Shown: positions 27,619 to 35,923 of the stretch, piece after piece
Layout of the letters: the number at the start of each line of letters is the position of its first letter
Position numbering within the stretch: the stretch's first letter is position 1
Origin: Vibrio sp. qd031
GTDB lineage: Bacteria > Pseudomonadota > Gammaproteobacteria > Enterobacterales > Vibrionaceae
Direction of reading: 5' to 3'
Assembly: GCF_002100145.1 (NCBI RefSeq)
Contig: NZ_JXQD01000025.1
Coordinates: forward strand, 592,166 to 656,165
Length of the DNA stretch: 64,000 nucleotides
Position numbers and translations under genes: made by a program
Notes under the pieces: model-generated
Told to the model about the DNA's origin: nothing
Database searches by the model: none
Seen by the model: only the letters and a program-made list of their open reading frames with translations

Positions 27619-27945
27619 CTATACCTGTGTTGCAACAGCGTTTAATGGGATTGCCTGACCTATGCGCAGCAGCTCCATCATTTTTAGCGGCTGTCCATGA
27701 GCATTACAGATGCTCAAGCTTCTATTGCGTTCATACAGGCGCTTGTAAAAGTAGACAATGGTGCCAATGCCAGAGGTATCGAGAAAATCTACGTGCTCGA
27801 GATCGATGCAGATGTGCTCGTGGCTGTCGTCGGTAAGTAGCTTATCGATACAGACTTGAGCTTCTTTTATGGTTTGAGCGTCAAAGTCTCCAATGACACA
27901 GAGTGATAGCGAGGTGTTATCTACTGGGGTGATTTGCAGTTCCAT
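27619..27945 (-). CDS. sypA: STAS-domain anti-sigma-antagonist-like protein, SypA-like
   Basis: 108 residues making one STAS domain, with conserved Ser58 in 'DFLDTSGIGTIV', the residue that is switched by phosphorylation in this family. In V. fischeri SypA promotes biofilm formation when unphosphorylated, and SypE is the kinase/phosphatase that acts on it. No SypE homologue is present in this window. First gene of the main operon, about 45 bases after a sigma-54 promoter. Confidence 0.87.
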   Translation of the reverse strand: MELQITPVDNTSLSLCVIGDFDAQTIKEAQVCIDKLLTDDSHEHICIDLEHVDFLDTSGIGTIVYFYKRLYERNRSLSICNAHGQPLKMMELLRIGQAIPLNAVATQV

Positions 27946-27990
27946 AATCCTGTCTCCTAACTGTGTTCTTGCGAATGCAATGTAGTTAGA

Positions 27991-28005
27991 GCAGATTACG
28001 TGCCA
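27991..28005 (-). promoter_or_regulatory. Sigma-54 promoter of sypA
   Basis: Minus strand TGGCACGTAATCTGC, with GG and GC ten bases apart. It should drive the whole sypA to sypH operon. Confidence 0.87.
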
Positions 28006-28044
28006 AAATATATTTTATATTATATTCAATGCCTTATAGCCTAT

Positions 28045-28059
28045 TTCTCATATTGAGAA
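28045..28059. promoter_or_regulatory. SypG-type enhancer site 1 upstream of sypA
   Basis: Palindrome TTCTCATATTGAGAA, 39 bases upstream of the -24 element; about one helical turn closer than the sites at sypI, sypM and sypP. Confidence 0.85.
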
Positions 28060-28076
28060 ATAGGATTTTGGGATTA

Positions 28077-28091
28077 TTCTCATTTTGATTA
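28077..28091. promoter_or_regulatory. SypG-type enhancer site 2 upstream of sypA (half-conserved)
   Basis: TTCTCATTTTGATTA: the left half is perfect and the right half degenerate. It overlaps the stop codon of the upstream kinase gene. Its centre is 32 bases (three helical turns) from site 1, which supports cooperative binding on one face of the DNA. Confidence 0.65.
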
Positions 28092-29819
28092 TTCGTCTAA
28101 TAACCATTTTGAGAGGACATTTGAGAGTTCAGTCGATGTATACGGCTTGGTTAAAATGTCATCCATGCCTGATTCAAAACAGAGTTCGCGCTCTGCAGCT
28201 GTCGTGCTAGCGGTGAGGGCAACGATTGGCAAAGTGAATCCGAGCTGCCGAATTTTGCTGGTGGTTTCAAATCCGTCCATACCTGGCATACGGCAATCCA
28301 TTAGGATCAAATCGTAGTGGCTTGCTTTGACAGCGTCGAGCGCGTCGATACCACTGGCCATGATATCGGGGGTGATACCAATTTTGATTAACATCTGCTT
28401 GATGATGATCTGGTTTACCGTAATATCTTCGACCACCAAAATTTTGGTACTTTGCGGTAACTCTGTGGTGCGTTGTTTGGTTGTTTGGGCGAGGGATGGG
28501 GCCGATTGCTCTGCCTTATGCAGTGGTAAGTGACCGTAAAAGCGAGTCCCGACATTCACTTCGCTTTCAAACTGAATGTCTCCACCCATTAATTCGAGCA
28601 ATTGATTACATATTGCTAACCCAAGCCCTGTACCCTCAAAATTGCGTTTGCTTGAGCGATCGGCCTGAGTGAAAGGTTGAAACAATTTATCAAAGTCAGA
28701 AGCATTGATCCCAATACCACTGTCACTAACCTCAAAGCTTAATATGTTGTTATGCCAACTAAACTTAACGGAGACAAAACCACGGTCTGTGAAACGTATA
28801 GCATTGCCAATAAGGTTAACGAACACTTGAGTAATACGCTCGCGATCTCCATTGACGAGACTTGGTAGCGACGTGTCACTATCGATACTAAGCTCTAACG
28901 ATTTTTCAATCGCTTTCTGGGAAAATATACTGCGTAAAGTGTTAATTAAGCTGCACATTTCAAAGTTGTTCGGGATCAGCTCAAACATACCGGTGTTGAT
29001 CTTACTGAAGTCGAGCAGGTCGTTAATGATGACCCTTAAAAATTGGCCAGATTGTGACAAGTTGTTGAGTAAAACATCTTGCTGAGCATCGAGAGGGGTT
29101 TGAGACAGTAATTCTGCGCTTCCCAATAAACCATTGAGTGGGGTTCGTAACTCGTGGTTGATCATCGCTAAGAAATCACGGGTAGACTGCTCTGATTGTT
29201 CGGCTTTTTTGCGAGATTCGATGTTCCTATCAATGATAAGCTGCCGGTTTACTGCACCAGCCAAGAGGGCCGCAACTAATTGAAATGAGCGCTGAACAAA
29301 TTCTAAATCATAATCGGTTTCTATGACTTCTACACTCAGAATACCAATGTCTTCTTGCTTCGCCATCAGTCGAATATGCAACACGCGATCTTGCCATTGG
29401 GTTTCGGCAACGTCTTGCGCAATGGCACTAGACCCGTAATGTGGCTTTTGTAACTCGAGATTGAGTTTAGGGTTAAGCTTGACGTAACTGGAACAAATAA
29501 GCGGGGTTTGGGTGAGTCTGCGGACTAAGTTTGAGATTAAAACGTCGTCTAAGTGGTGGTTTAGAAACGCTCTGCCAAAGTAAATGAGCAACGCATCTAT
29601 ATGTCGCTGAAACTCAAGTTTAAGCATGTTCTGCTGTGATGAACGTTCGAGCTGGGCAACCGCAACTTCAAGCTTTTGATTAGCTTGAAATAACTCTAGA
29701 CTCTTTTGCTCTAACAACTGCTCAGCCTGTTTTCGCGAGGCTATTTCTCGCGCTAACTTACGGTCAAGAGCGCGGGGTGAGACAGTGTTATTGTGCGGCT
29801 CAGGTATTTTGCTTTCCAC
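28089..29819 (-). CDS. hahK: Hybrid sensor histidine kinase, HahK-like (H-NOX associated)
   Basis: 576 residues, no membrane segments. N-terminal coiled coil (about 20-75), a GAF-like sensory region (about 75-195), then HisKA with His222 in 'INHELRTPLNG'. An HATPase domain (N box 'NLIGNAIRF', G boxes 'DSGIGI' and 'GTGLGLAI') and a C-terminal receiver with Asp508 in 'LILMDCRMPGMDG' follow. There is no Hpt domain. It starts 20 bases after the H-NOX gene, so the two form an operon. In V. fischeri the H-NOX protein HnoX holds its kinase HahK in check when NO is bound, and HahK signals to SypG through the Hpt domain of SypF. Here the separate Hpt protein at 23459-23830 is the obvious partner. Confidence 0.83.
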   Translation of the reverse strand: MESKIPEPHNNTVSPRALDRKLAREIASRKQAEQLLEQKSLELFQANQKLEVAVAQLERSSQQNMLKLEFQRHIDALLIYFGRAFLNHHLDDVLISNLVRRLTQTPLICSSYVKLNPKLNLELQKPHYGSSAIAQDVAETQWQDRVLHIRLMAKQEDIGILSVEVIETDYDLEFVQRSFQLVAALLAGAVNRQLIIDRNIESRKKAEQSEQSTRDFLAMINHELRTPLNGLLGSAELLSQTPLDAQQDVLLNNLSQSGQFLRVIINDLLDFSKINTGMFELIPNNFEMCSLINTLRSIFSQKAIEKSLELSIDSDTSLPSLVNGDRERITQVFVNLIGNAIRFTDRGFVSVKFSWHNNILSFEVSDSGIGINASDFDKLFQPFTQADRSSKRNFEGTGLGLAICNQLLELMGGDIQFESEVNVGTRFYGHLPLHKAEQSAPSLAQTTKQRTTELPQSTKILVVEDITVNQIIIKQMLIKIGITPDIMASGIDALDAVKASHYDLILMDCRMPGMDGFETTSKIRQLGFTLPIVALTASTTAAERELCFESGMDDILTKPYTSTELSNVLSKWLLDE

Positions 29820-29839
29820 GCCTAATCCTTAGCAGATAC

Positions 29840-30382
29840 TCATGCAATTAGATTTACCACAAAACGAACTTCGCTTCCTTGCTCGTTAAGCGATTGAGAT
29901 CCAATCTCTACCTGCTGGTCAAAGTGTTTTGCGCACCCTTTAAGTAGCCCAATACAGACATGACCCATGCAACGTGCACTAGAGTAATCGAACACCAGTT
30001 GTGTTTCTGTTTCTGATACAAAATCAAATTTTGGCGGGTTAGCATCTGGATACAGTTTTCTCACTTCTACATGGATGTATTCTTCTACATGGCGAACGAA
30101 GTCAAAACAGTGAGTGCAATCTAAAATGCCCGCATTATCAGGTAGCGTGTTCAGTAAACTGATAAAAACGGTTTCACCAAACACTTCTTGCAAGGCTTCC
30201 GCAGGGATATCGGTGGTTTTGCTTAGATTAACAATCAGTTTTACTAAACTTTGGTGATCGTAACTGCCTACTGAGGTGTAAACACCTTGATCTTCAGAAA
30301 GATCGAGTACTTTATCTAGTGTTTCTAGACCAAATTGTTGCTCTACAAGCTCTAAAAACTCAGTGAAAATTATTCCTTTCAT
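29840..30382 (-). CDS. hnoX: H-NOX heme nitric-oxide sensor, HnoX-like
   Basis: 180 residues, the standard length of a bacterial H-NOX domain. The proximal heme ligand is His104 in 'YIHVEVRKLYPDANPP' and the heme-propionate motif Y-x-S-x-R is Tyr133-Ser135-Arg137. Cysteines at 138, 143 and 150 could bind zinc or sense redox state as in other H-NOX proteins. AAGGATGG precedes the ATG. Ferrous heme should bind NO. The gene is directly upstream of the hybrid kinase, the usual arrangement for an H-NOX that controls kinase activity. Confidence 0.93.
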   Translation of the reverse strand: MKGIIFTEFLELVEQQFGLETLDKVLDLSEDQGVYTSVGSYDHQSLVKLIVNLSKTTDIPAEALQEVFGETVFISLLNTLPDNAGILDCTHCFDFVRHVEEYIHVEVRKLYPDANPPKFDFVSETETQLVFDYSSARCMGHVCIGLLKGCAKHFDQQVEIGSQSLNEQGSEVRFVVNLIA

Positions 30383-30512
30383 GTCACCATCCTTAGTGAT
30401 GTTGGTATCGCCTATAGTATTGAGTTTAGTCCAAAAATACTAGGTTACTTCACGCTGTACACTAAAGTTATCATAACAGCGATCCATGTAACGCTAATGA
30501 CACCCATAGCGT

Positions 30513-30540
30513 AAAAAAAACGGCCCACATATGTGGGCCG
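30513..30540 (-). terminator. Rho-independent terminator after the TAXI binding-protein gene
   Basis: Palindrome CGGCCCACATATGTGGGCCG followed on the minus strand by eight T. It stands 27 bases beyond the stop of the TAXI gene and separates it from hnoX. Confidence 0.9.
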
Positions 30541-30566
30541 CAGTAGTAGATTACAGAACGAGGGGA

Positions 30567-31541
30567 TTACTGTACAAGACCCACTTCTTTGTAATATTTT
30601 AGTGCGCCTGGGTGAAGGGGTGCAGTTAGACCATCTTTTACCATCTCTTCTTTCTTCAGATTAGAGAAAGCAGGGTGCAATTTCTTAAAGGTATCGAAGT
30701 TTTCGAATACTGCTTTAACGATATGATAAACGGTTTCATCTGGTACATTGGTAGAAGAAACGAAGGTTGCACCAACACCAAATGTCATGGTGTCTGCATC
30801 GTTACCGTTGTACATACCGCCAGGGACAGTTGCTGTACGGTAGTAGCTGTTGTCGCTGATCAGTGCGTCAACTTTCTCACCAGAAACGTTAACGATTACG
30901 CTATCACATGAAGTCGTTGCTTCTTTGATTGCGCCACTTGGGTGACCCACTACGTACACCATTGCATCAATTTTGTTGTCACACAGTGCTTTAGATTGCT
31001 CAGACGCTTTAAGTTCTGACGCAAGTTTAAAGTCACCTTTATCCCAACCGTAACGCTCCATCAGCACTTCCATTGTCCCGCGCTGGCCTGAGCCGGGGTT
31101 ACCAATGTTTACGCGCTTACCTTTTAGGTCTTCAAATGTTTTGATACCGGCATCGGCGCGAGCAACCACGGTGAACGGTTCTGGGTGAACGGAGAATACC
31201 GCACGTAAATCGTTGTATGGACCCGCATCAGAAAATTTGCTAGTACCATTGTAGCCATGGTACTGCCAATCTGACTGAGCGATACCTAGGTCAAGCTCGC
31301 CTGCTTTAATGGTATTGATGTTGTAAATCGAACCACCGGTACTTTCTACTGAACAGCGAATGCCATGGTCTGCACGAGACTTATTAACTAGACGACAAAT
31401 AGCACCACCGGTTGGGTAATAAACGCCAGTTACGCCACCAGTACCAATAGTTACGAAGCTTTGGTTAGCGGTAGCGACTGATGAAAATCCAAGAGCTAAT
31501 GCTAGACCTGTAGCGGTCAGTAATCCTGTTTTGCGATTCAT
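30567..31541 (-). CDS. TAXI-family TRAP transporter substrate-binding protein
   Basis: 324 residues from the ATG at 31541 (AAAGGG upstream; an ATG 13 codons earlier is rejected). Signal peptide ending 'SVATA', then '[25 protein letters not shown]', the standard opening of the TAXI family, and '[17 protein letters not shown]'. TAXI proteins deliver substrates such as glutamate or dicarboxylates to a fused TRAP permease. No permease gene is nearby, so the partner must be elsewhere. Substrate unknown. Confidence 0.88.
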   Translation of the reverse strand: MNRKTGLLTATGLALALGFSSVATANQSFVTIGTGGVTGVYYPTGGAICRLVNKSRADHGIRCSVESTGGSIYNINTIKAGELDLGIAQSDWQYHGYNGTSKFSDAGPYNDLRAVFSVHPEPFTVVARADAGIKTFEDLKGKRVNIGNPGSGQRGTMEVLMERYGWDKGDFKLASELKASEQSKALCDNKIDAMVYVVGHPSGAIKEATTSCDSVIVNVSGEKVDALISDNSYYRTATVPGGMYNGNDADTMTFGVGATFVSSTNVPDETVYHIVKAVFENFDTFKKLHPAFSNLKKEEMVKDGLTAPLHPGALKYYKEVGLVQ

Positions 31542-32321
31542 AATTTTCCCTTTAATTGAGTTCTTCTCTGTTTCTAACAACAGTGTAGACCAGAATTAGT
31601 TTGTGCAACAAATCCTAGAGCTATCTATAAAAACAGTTGCTTAGCGCAACTAATTTCGATCACATTAAAGCATAGCAAAGCTAGTTCACGTGTGCTTTAA
31701 CCTCAAATTTTGTGGGTATTTTGTGACTGAAACTATAGTTTTGAACATTTTCTTCTTAATCACTAAAATATTTTCCTATCTAACTAAGCGCTTAAAAATA
31801 GGTTTTCTGTTTAACAGATGAGAGCAATGCACAAATTTTAATCGGGGATTTGGCCTAACCTAGATTTAGTGTTCAGATTCTGGTTCATCAACCGCCCATT
31901 CACCATTATGGAAGGTTGTCAATTTAGACGGCAGCTCACAATAAGTGGCCAATGAGACGGCATATTCACAAGGGACTTCGCTTGGAGGCGGGAATGCAAT
32001 ACGATCTTATGCTTCTAACCGTTGTCACGAAAAAGCGACGTTATACTCTGTACTATAGTAACGTTACCCGTTAGATAACAACCTTACACCCGACAATCCG
32101 CTTCTTTCTCTGTGCCAGATACATTGGCTTCAGGTCGTGCCGTTTGTGGACGTTGGTGAGCGAGCGCCTTAGTACACTGCGACTGAGCAATTTTCTAGTT
32201 TCAAATACCATGCTGTAGTCTCTTTTCGAGTATTCGCTGCGAGGTTAGTGGTACGATTCGATTACGCTCAATGTCCGGAAGGAAGTACCCTGTGGTTAAT
32301 AACAGGGCATCGAATATAGCG
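31542..32321. other. Long gap without a convincing gene; possible gene remnants on the minus strand
   Basis: About 780 bases. The minus strand has two short clean frames: one ending at 31866, about 45 residues and rich in Pro/Glu (contains FPPPSEVPCEYAV and ends EPESEH), and one from an ATG at 32211 of 46 residues, very basic. Neither has a good start signal or a family I recognise. They may be pieces of one decayed gene. Confidence 0.3.
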
Positions 32322-33107
32322 CTATTTATGCTCAAGTCTATTCGCACCTGATTGGGATAAGTTTAACTTAAGTAGCATCTCTATTGAGACAGTTGTCGCG
32401 ATGGTCATCATAATAAAAATAGCCATCATGATCACAAGCTGATATTTGATGGCAATGAGTGGTGAAACACCGCCTAAAATCTGCCCTGTCATCATTCCAG
32501 GTAGCGACACCAAACCAGTAGTCGATATGGTTGCCAACGTTGGCGCAAACGCACTTTTAAGTGCATCTTGAACAAATGGTTGGCATGCATAGCGCCCGCT
32601 AACTCCTAATGCTATTGCACCTTGATATTCCATTTCTCGTTCTGAGAAAGCTTTGGTCAGTGTTTTAAGCGCAATTATTATAGCGCTCATGCTGTTGCCC
32701 AGTAACATTCCTCCCATTGGGATGAGGTATTGAGAGCTATACAGCGGTGTTGGTTGGATTAACAACACGACAGTGATACATAATACCGGAAATAGCCCAC
32801 AACAGAGCCCGACCACGACGCAAGCTAAGGCTTGCTTACGAAGTAACTGCGCTTTAGTGGTGATGGCACTCCCACCCACCAAGGCCATCACTATTAACCA
32901 GCTAATATTGATGACAATACTATCTAGGGTAAATAGAAACTCTAAGTAAAGCCCGACAAGAAATAGTTGAATGGCCATTCTTGCGATGCTAATCAGTGCA
33001 TCTCTGCTTATATTGAGTCGATAGCATTGGCTGATCCCAAGGGGTATGAGAAGCAGGGTGCTAAAAAGGCCAAGATCAAGCCATGCAATGTCTAAAGATT
33101 GCTGCAT
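32322..33107 (-). CDS. FetB/YbbM-type ABC transporter permease (UPF0014)
   Basis: 261 residues with about seven membrane helices and the conserved segments 'ARMAIQLFLVGLYLEF', 'LIPMGGMLLGNSMSAI' and 'SLPGMMTGQILGG'. These are characteristic of the FetB family, which with the ATPase FetA is linked to iron export and oxidative-stress resistance in E. coli. No ATPase gene is adjacent, so the function is less certain. Confidence 0.83.
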   Translation of the reverse strand: MQQSLDIAWLDLGLFSTLLLIPLGISQCYRLNISRDALISIARMAIQLFLVGLYLEFLFTLDSIVINISWLIVMALVGGSAITTKAQLLRKQALACVVVGLCCGLFPVLCITVVLLIQPTPLYSSQYLIPMGGMLLGNSMSAIIIALKTLTKAFSEREMEYQGAIALGVSGRYACQPFVQDALKSAFAPTLATISTTGLVSLPGMMTGQILGGVSPLIAIKYQLVIMMAIFIMMTIATTVSIEMLLKLNLSQSGANRLEHK

Positions 33108-33224
33108 TGAAGGTCTCTTAGATATTTGAACGAAGGTGTAGTGTAGAAGTGCACACTTACTCTGGCAATGCTTTTGCTAGGTAGGTTTTTGAATTGGTTT
33201 GAAAGTCGTTTGAACTGTATAGCA

Positions 33225-33248
33225 AAAACGCAGCTTTATGCTGCGTTT
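33225..33248 (-). terminator. Rho-independent terminator after the small minus-strand gene
   Basis: Stem AAACGCAGC / GCTGCGTTT around a TTTAT-type loop, followed on the minus strand by a T-run. It is located 20 bases after the stop of the 72-residue ORF. Confidence 0.8.
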
Positions 33249-33268
33249 AATCGGTAATCACTGAGTAA

Positions 33269-33487
33269 TTAGTCACTCGGTTTGCACATGTATTCTGCCC
33301 GCCACATTAGGGGTGAGTGGTGTTTGATAATAGACAGCAATTGTGTACCGTTCATTTGCGGGATAGACAATTGAATTTTAGGCTCGTTATTACCCCTCGA
33401 ATAGGCACTAATACGAGTAAATATGGCATTACTATGCGATTTAAGCGTCGATTTATTGAGACATAGTCCGTAGCAGTCGCGTTGCAT
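33269..33487 (-). CDS. Small hypothetical protein
   Basis: 72 residues from the ATG at 33487, which has a strong GGGAGG six bases upstream (an ATG eight codons earlier is less likely). The product has six Ser/Lys-rich segments and ends 'RAEYMCKPSD'. I do not recognise a family. The good ribosome binding site and its own terminator argue that it is real. It lies between the FetB-like gene and the chemoreceptor gene. Confidence 0.6.
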   Translation of the reverse strand: MQRDCYGLCLNKSTLKSHSNAIFTRISAYSRGNNEPKIQLSIPQMNGTQLLSIIKHHSPLMWRAEYMCKPSD

Positions 33488-33593
33488 GTGTACCTCCCAT
33501 ATATTGCGCAATCGTTTTCGTCGCCTTCTGAACTAATATTAGCCACTTTTTCGCAAGTAGGGGAAGTGAATTTGTAAGCAAAAATTATAAAAT

Positions 33594-33625
33594 CGCCCAA
33601 TATTGATCTCGATCAATATTGGGCG
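33594..33625 (-). terminator. Terminator after the chemoreceptor gene
   Basis: A 14-base perfect stem (CGCCCAATATTGAT / ATCAATATTGGGCG) with a four-base loop, followed on the minus strand by ATTTTAT. It begins 17 bases after the chemoreceptor stop. Confidence 0.85.
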
Positions 33626-33641
33626 AAACTTGAACTAAATT

Positions 33642-35309
33642 TTACAATGTGAACTGTGCAACAAGTTGAGTAAGTTCATTAGCTTTTGTTTGTAAAGTGT
33701 GGCTTCTATCACGGTTAGACTGCGCCATCTCTTCAGATTGTTGACTTTGATCGGCAATCGCTACGATACGTTGCGAAATGTCTTGTCCAACGATGCTCTG
33801 CTCTTCTGTAGCCGTCGCAATTAAGTCGTTCATGTCCATGATGGTATGAATTGAATGCTGAATAGACTCTAGTGCAACTTTTGCCTGTTCTGATTCTTCG
33901 ACCGATGCCTCACCACGTTGGGTACTTGAATCCATAGCACTTACCGCAGCATCTGATGCCGCTTTGAGGCTTTCTATCATGTCATGGATTTCACCGGTAC
34001 TTTCTTGAGTGCGACTGGCAAGTTGACGAACTTCGTCGGCAACGACCGCAAACCCACGACCTTGCTCACCTGCACGTGCAGCTTCAATTGCAGCGTTAAG
34101 CGCCAACAAGTTCGTTTGCTCAGCAATGCCCTGAATTACCGATAGGGCTGCTGAGATGTTTTGAACATCTTCTTCGAGCTGAGAGATTACCGTATTAGCT
34201 TGGGAGACTTCAGTGGCAAGTTCGGTTACAGTATTGGCTGCAGTGATTACTGTATCCATGGCTTCTTTAGCGTTTGTTTCTGCTTCTTGCGCTGCGCTTG
34301 CGGCTTGGTTCGCGTTTCCAGAAATCTCGTGCGCAGTGGTGGTCATTTCCGTCATTGCAGTGGCTGCTTGCTCAGTTTCTTGACGCTGCGACTGGCTAAC
34401 TTGCTGTACTTCGTTCGCGGTTTTGTTCATCTGCTCCGTTTCATCTTGAACGTTTACCGAGACCTCTCTCACCATAGTGATTATGGAATGCAAGTTACCT
34501 AGGAAGTGGTTAAAGTCGCTAGCTAACCTACTGAACTCAGGAATTTGTGAATCGTTAATGCGCGCCTTAAGGTCAGCATCACCAGACGCGAAGCGTGCTA
34601 CTGACGTGCTAAATTCGTTAAGTGGGGTGCTAATGGAACGGTAAATGAAGAGCCCAAACGCCAGTGACAGCACACTGACTGCAATACACATAAGTATCGT
34701 TTCCCAGAGCACTTCTTTTTGTTTTTCTGCGGCCTGCGCTTGCATTTTCGCGAGGGTAGCATCAATAGAGTCGGTGTAAAAGCCTGTACCAACGATCATA
34801 TCCCATTCTGGCACGTAAATGGTGTAACCCATTTTGGGCAAAGATTGAGTTTGCCCTAGTTTAGGGAAGTAGTAAGTGGTAATAGTGGATTCACCGCGTT
34901 TTGCGCGCTCAACAAGCTGCTGAATAAATAGATTACCCTCTGTGTCGCGAGAATTCCAAAAGTTGTCTCCGATACCAGCGTCGCTCTTACCTAACAGTAA
35001 ACGAGTCCCTTTCGAGTCGTAGGCGAAGTAGTAGCCAGTTGGACCAAAAGCGAGGTTTTTTAAAAGTGATAAAGCTTGTTCTTTAGTACCATTGTTTTGA
35101 CGAAGATCGGCGAGTGATGTTTCTGCAACCTCAACCAGCGAGCGAAGTTCGATACGCTTCATTTCCATCATCTGTTCTTCAGCAGACGCCATTTGTTGCT
35201 CAGTTAATAACTTGGCTTCATATTGAGTAAACGCTAGCATCGATATCGATATGATCAATATTGGGATGAGCGTCAAAGCGACTAAACGCTGTCGAATTGT
35301 GAGTTTCAT
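33642..35309 (-). CDS. Methyl-accepting chemotaxis protein with a Cache sensor
   Basis: 555 residues from the ATG at 35309 (AAGGA seven bases upstream). First membrane helix at about 10-30, a periplasmic single-Cache domain (contains '[20 protein letters not shown]' and '[14 protein letters not shown]'), second membrane helix near 200-220 and a HAMP domain. The cytoplasmic signalling domain has the hairpin-tip sequence [22 protein letters not shown]. It senses a small ligand in the periplasm and signals to CheA/CheW. Ligand unknown; single-Cache receptors often bind carboxylates. Confidence 0.9.
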   Translation of the reverse strand: MKLTIRQRLVALTLIPILIISISMLAFTQYEAKLLTEQQMASAEEQMMEMKRIELRSLVEVAETSLADLRQNNGTKEQALSLLKNLAFGPTGYYFAYDSKGTRLLLGKSDAGIGDNFWNSRDTEGNLFIQQLVERAKRGESTITTYYFPKLGQTQSLPKMGYTIYVPEWDMIVGTGFYTDSIDATLAKMQAQAAEKQKEVLWETILMCIAVSVLSLAFGLFIYRSISTPLNEFSTSVARFASGDADLKARINDSQIPEFSRLASDFNHFLGNLHSIITMVREVSVNVQDETEQMNKTANEVQQVSQSQRQETEQAATAMTEMTTTAHEISGNANQAASAAQEAETNAKEAMDTVITAANTVTELATEVSQANTVISQLEEDVQNISAALSVIQGIAEQTNLLALNAAIEAARAGEQGRGFAVVADEVRQLASRTQESTGEIHDMIESLKAASDAAVSAMDSSTQRGEASVEESEQAKVALESIQHSIHTIMDMNDLIATATEEQSIVGQDISQRIVAIADQSQQSEEMAQSNRDRSHTLQTKANELTQLVAQFTL

Positions 35310-35923
35310 AAGTTGTTCCTTTACCAAAAAATTCGGGGTAATGAGTGCATCCGACGTTTAATTTTTATAATTGCACCGGATACAAATTGTTACACTTTTC
35401 CGGTGTCTACTTATCTATCGACCTCAACAGCAAAACATTGAGTGGAATTTTTAACCGAACATTCAGAATATGAATAATAAAATCTTGTTCTATCCATAAT
35501 GAGTAGGCGTTTATATGGCGAGGTTCAGGCAGTATATTAAGATATGTATGGAAACGTTTCATAACGTCATGGAAATACAATAAAACAACGCCCTTAGTAG
35601 TGTTGATCTACTATGGGCGTTGTTGTCGAGTAATCCTGGTTAATCAATAGGCAGCATTAGATGTTAGGGGTAGCGGAGCATCTAACTCGTACGCGCCACG
35701 CTTCACTCAATTCACAGGATACTACGTCGTAGGGGGGCTTTCTCTGAACTGCACACTGAACAGAGTTCAGCGAATGCTTTTGACATTGTTGTAGAGCTCC
35801 AATTCAACTTTTGCTTCAAAGCGCGTAAATACCAGATAGGCGGCCTAAAACATAAAACCCCACTACATAAAGTGTGTTGTGGGTATGAAGTTATTGCGGG
35901 CATTATTAACATCCTGGGATAAT
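35310..35923. other. Intergenic region with a palindromic operator-like site and a hairpin
   Basis: No convincing gene in 614 bases. At 35548-35562 is ATGGAAACGTTTCAT with the perfect core GAAACGTTTC, resembling LacI-family operators. At about 35584-35623 is a long hairpin (ACAACGCCC / GGGCGTTGT with an inner TAGTAG / CTACTA stem) that is followed on the minus strand by TTTTATT and could end the alpha-galactosidase transcript. A short frame at 35712-35912 looks like chance. Confidence 0.45.

Noticed and set aside
32634..32648. TTCTCGTTCTGAGAA, close to the SypG-type motif
   Set aside because: It lies inside the coding part of the FetB-like gene, has a mismatch in the left half and no -24/-12 element near it.
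33352..33600. 82-codon minus-strand frame overlapping the small 72-residue gene
   Set aside because: It lies in another frame, has no ribosome binding site and overlaps the terminator at 33594-33625.
35712..35912. 66-codon minus-strand frame
   Set aside because: Composition is not protein-like and there are no start signals or neighbours that support it.
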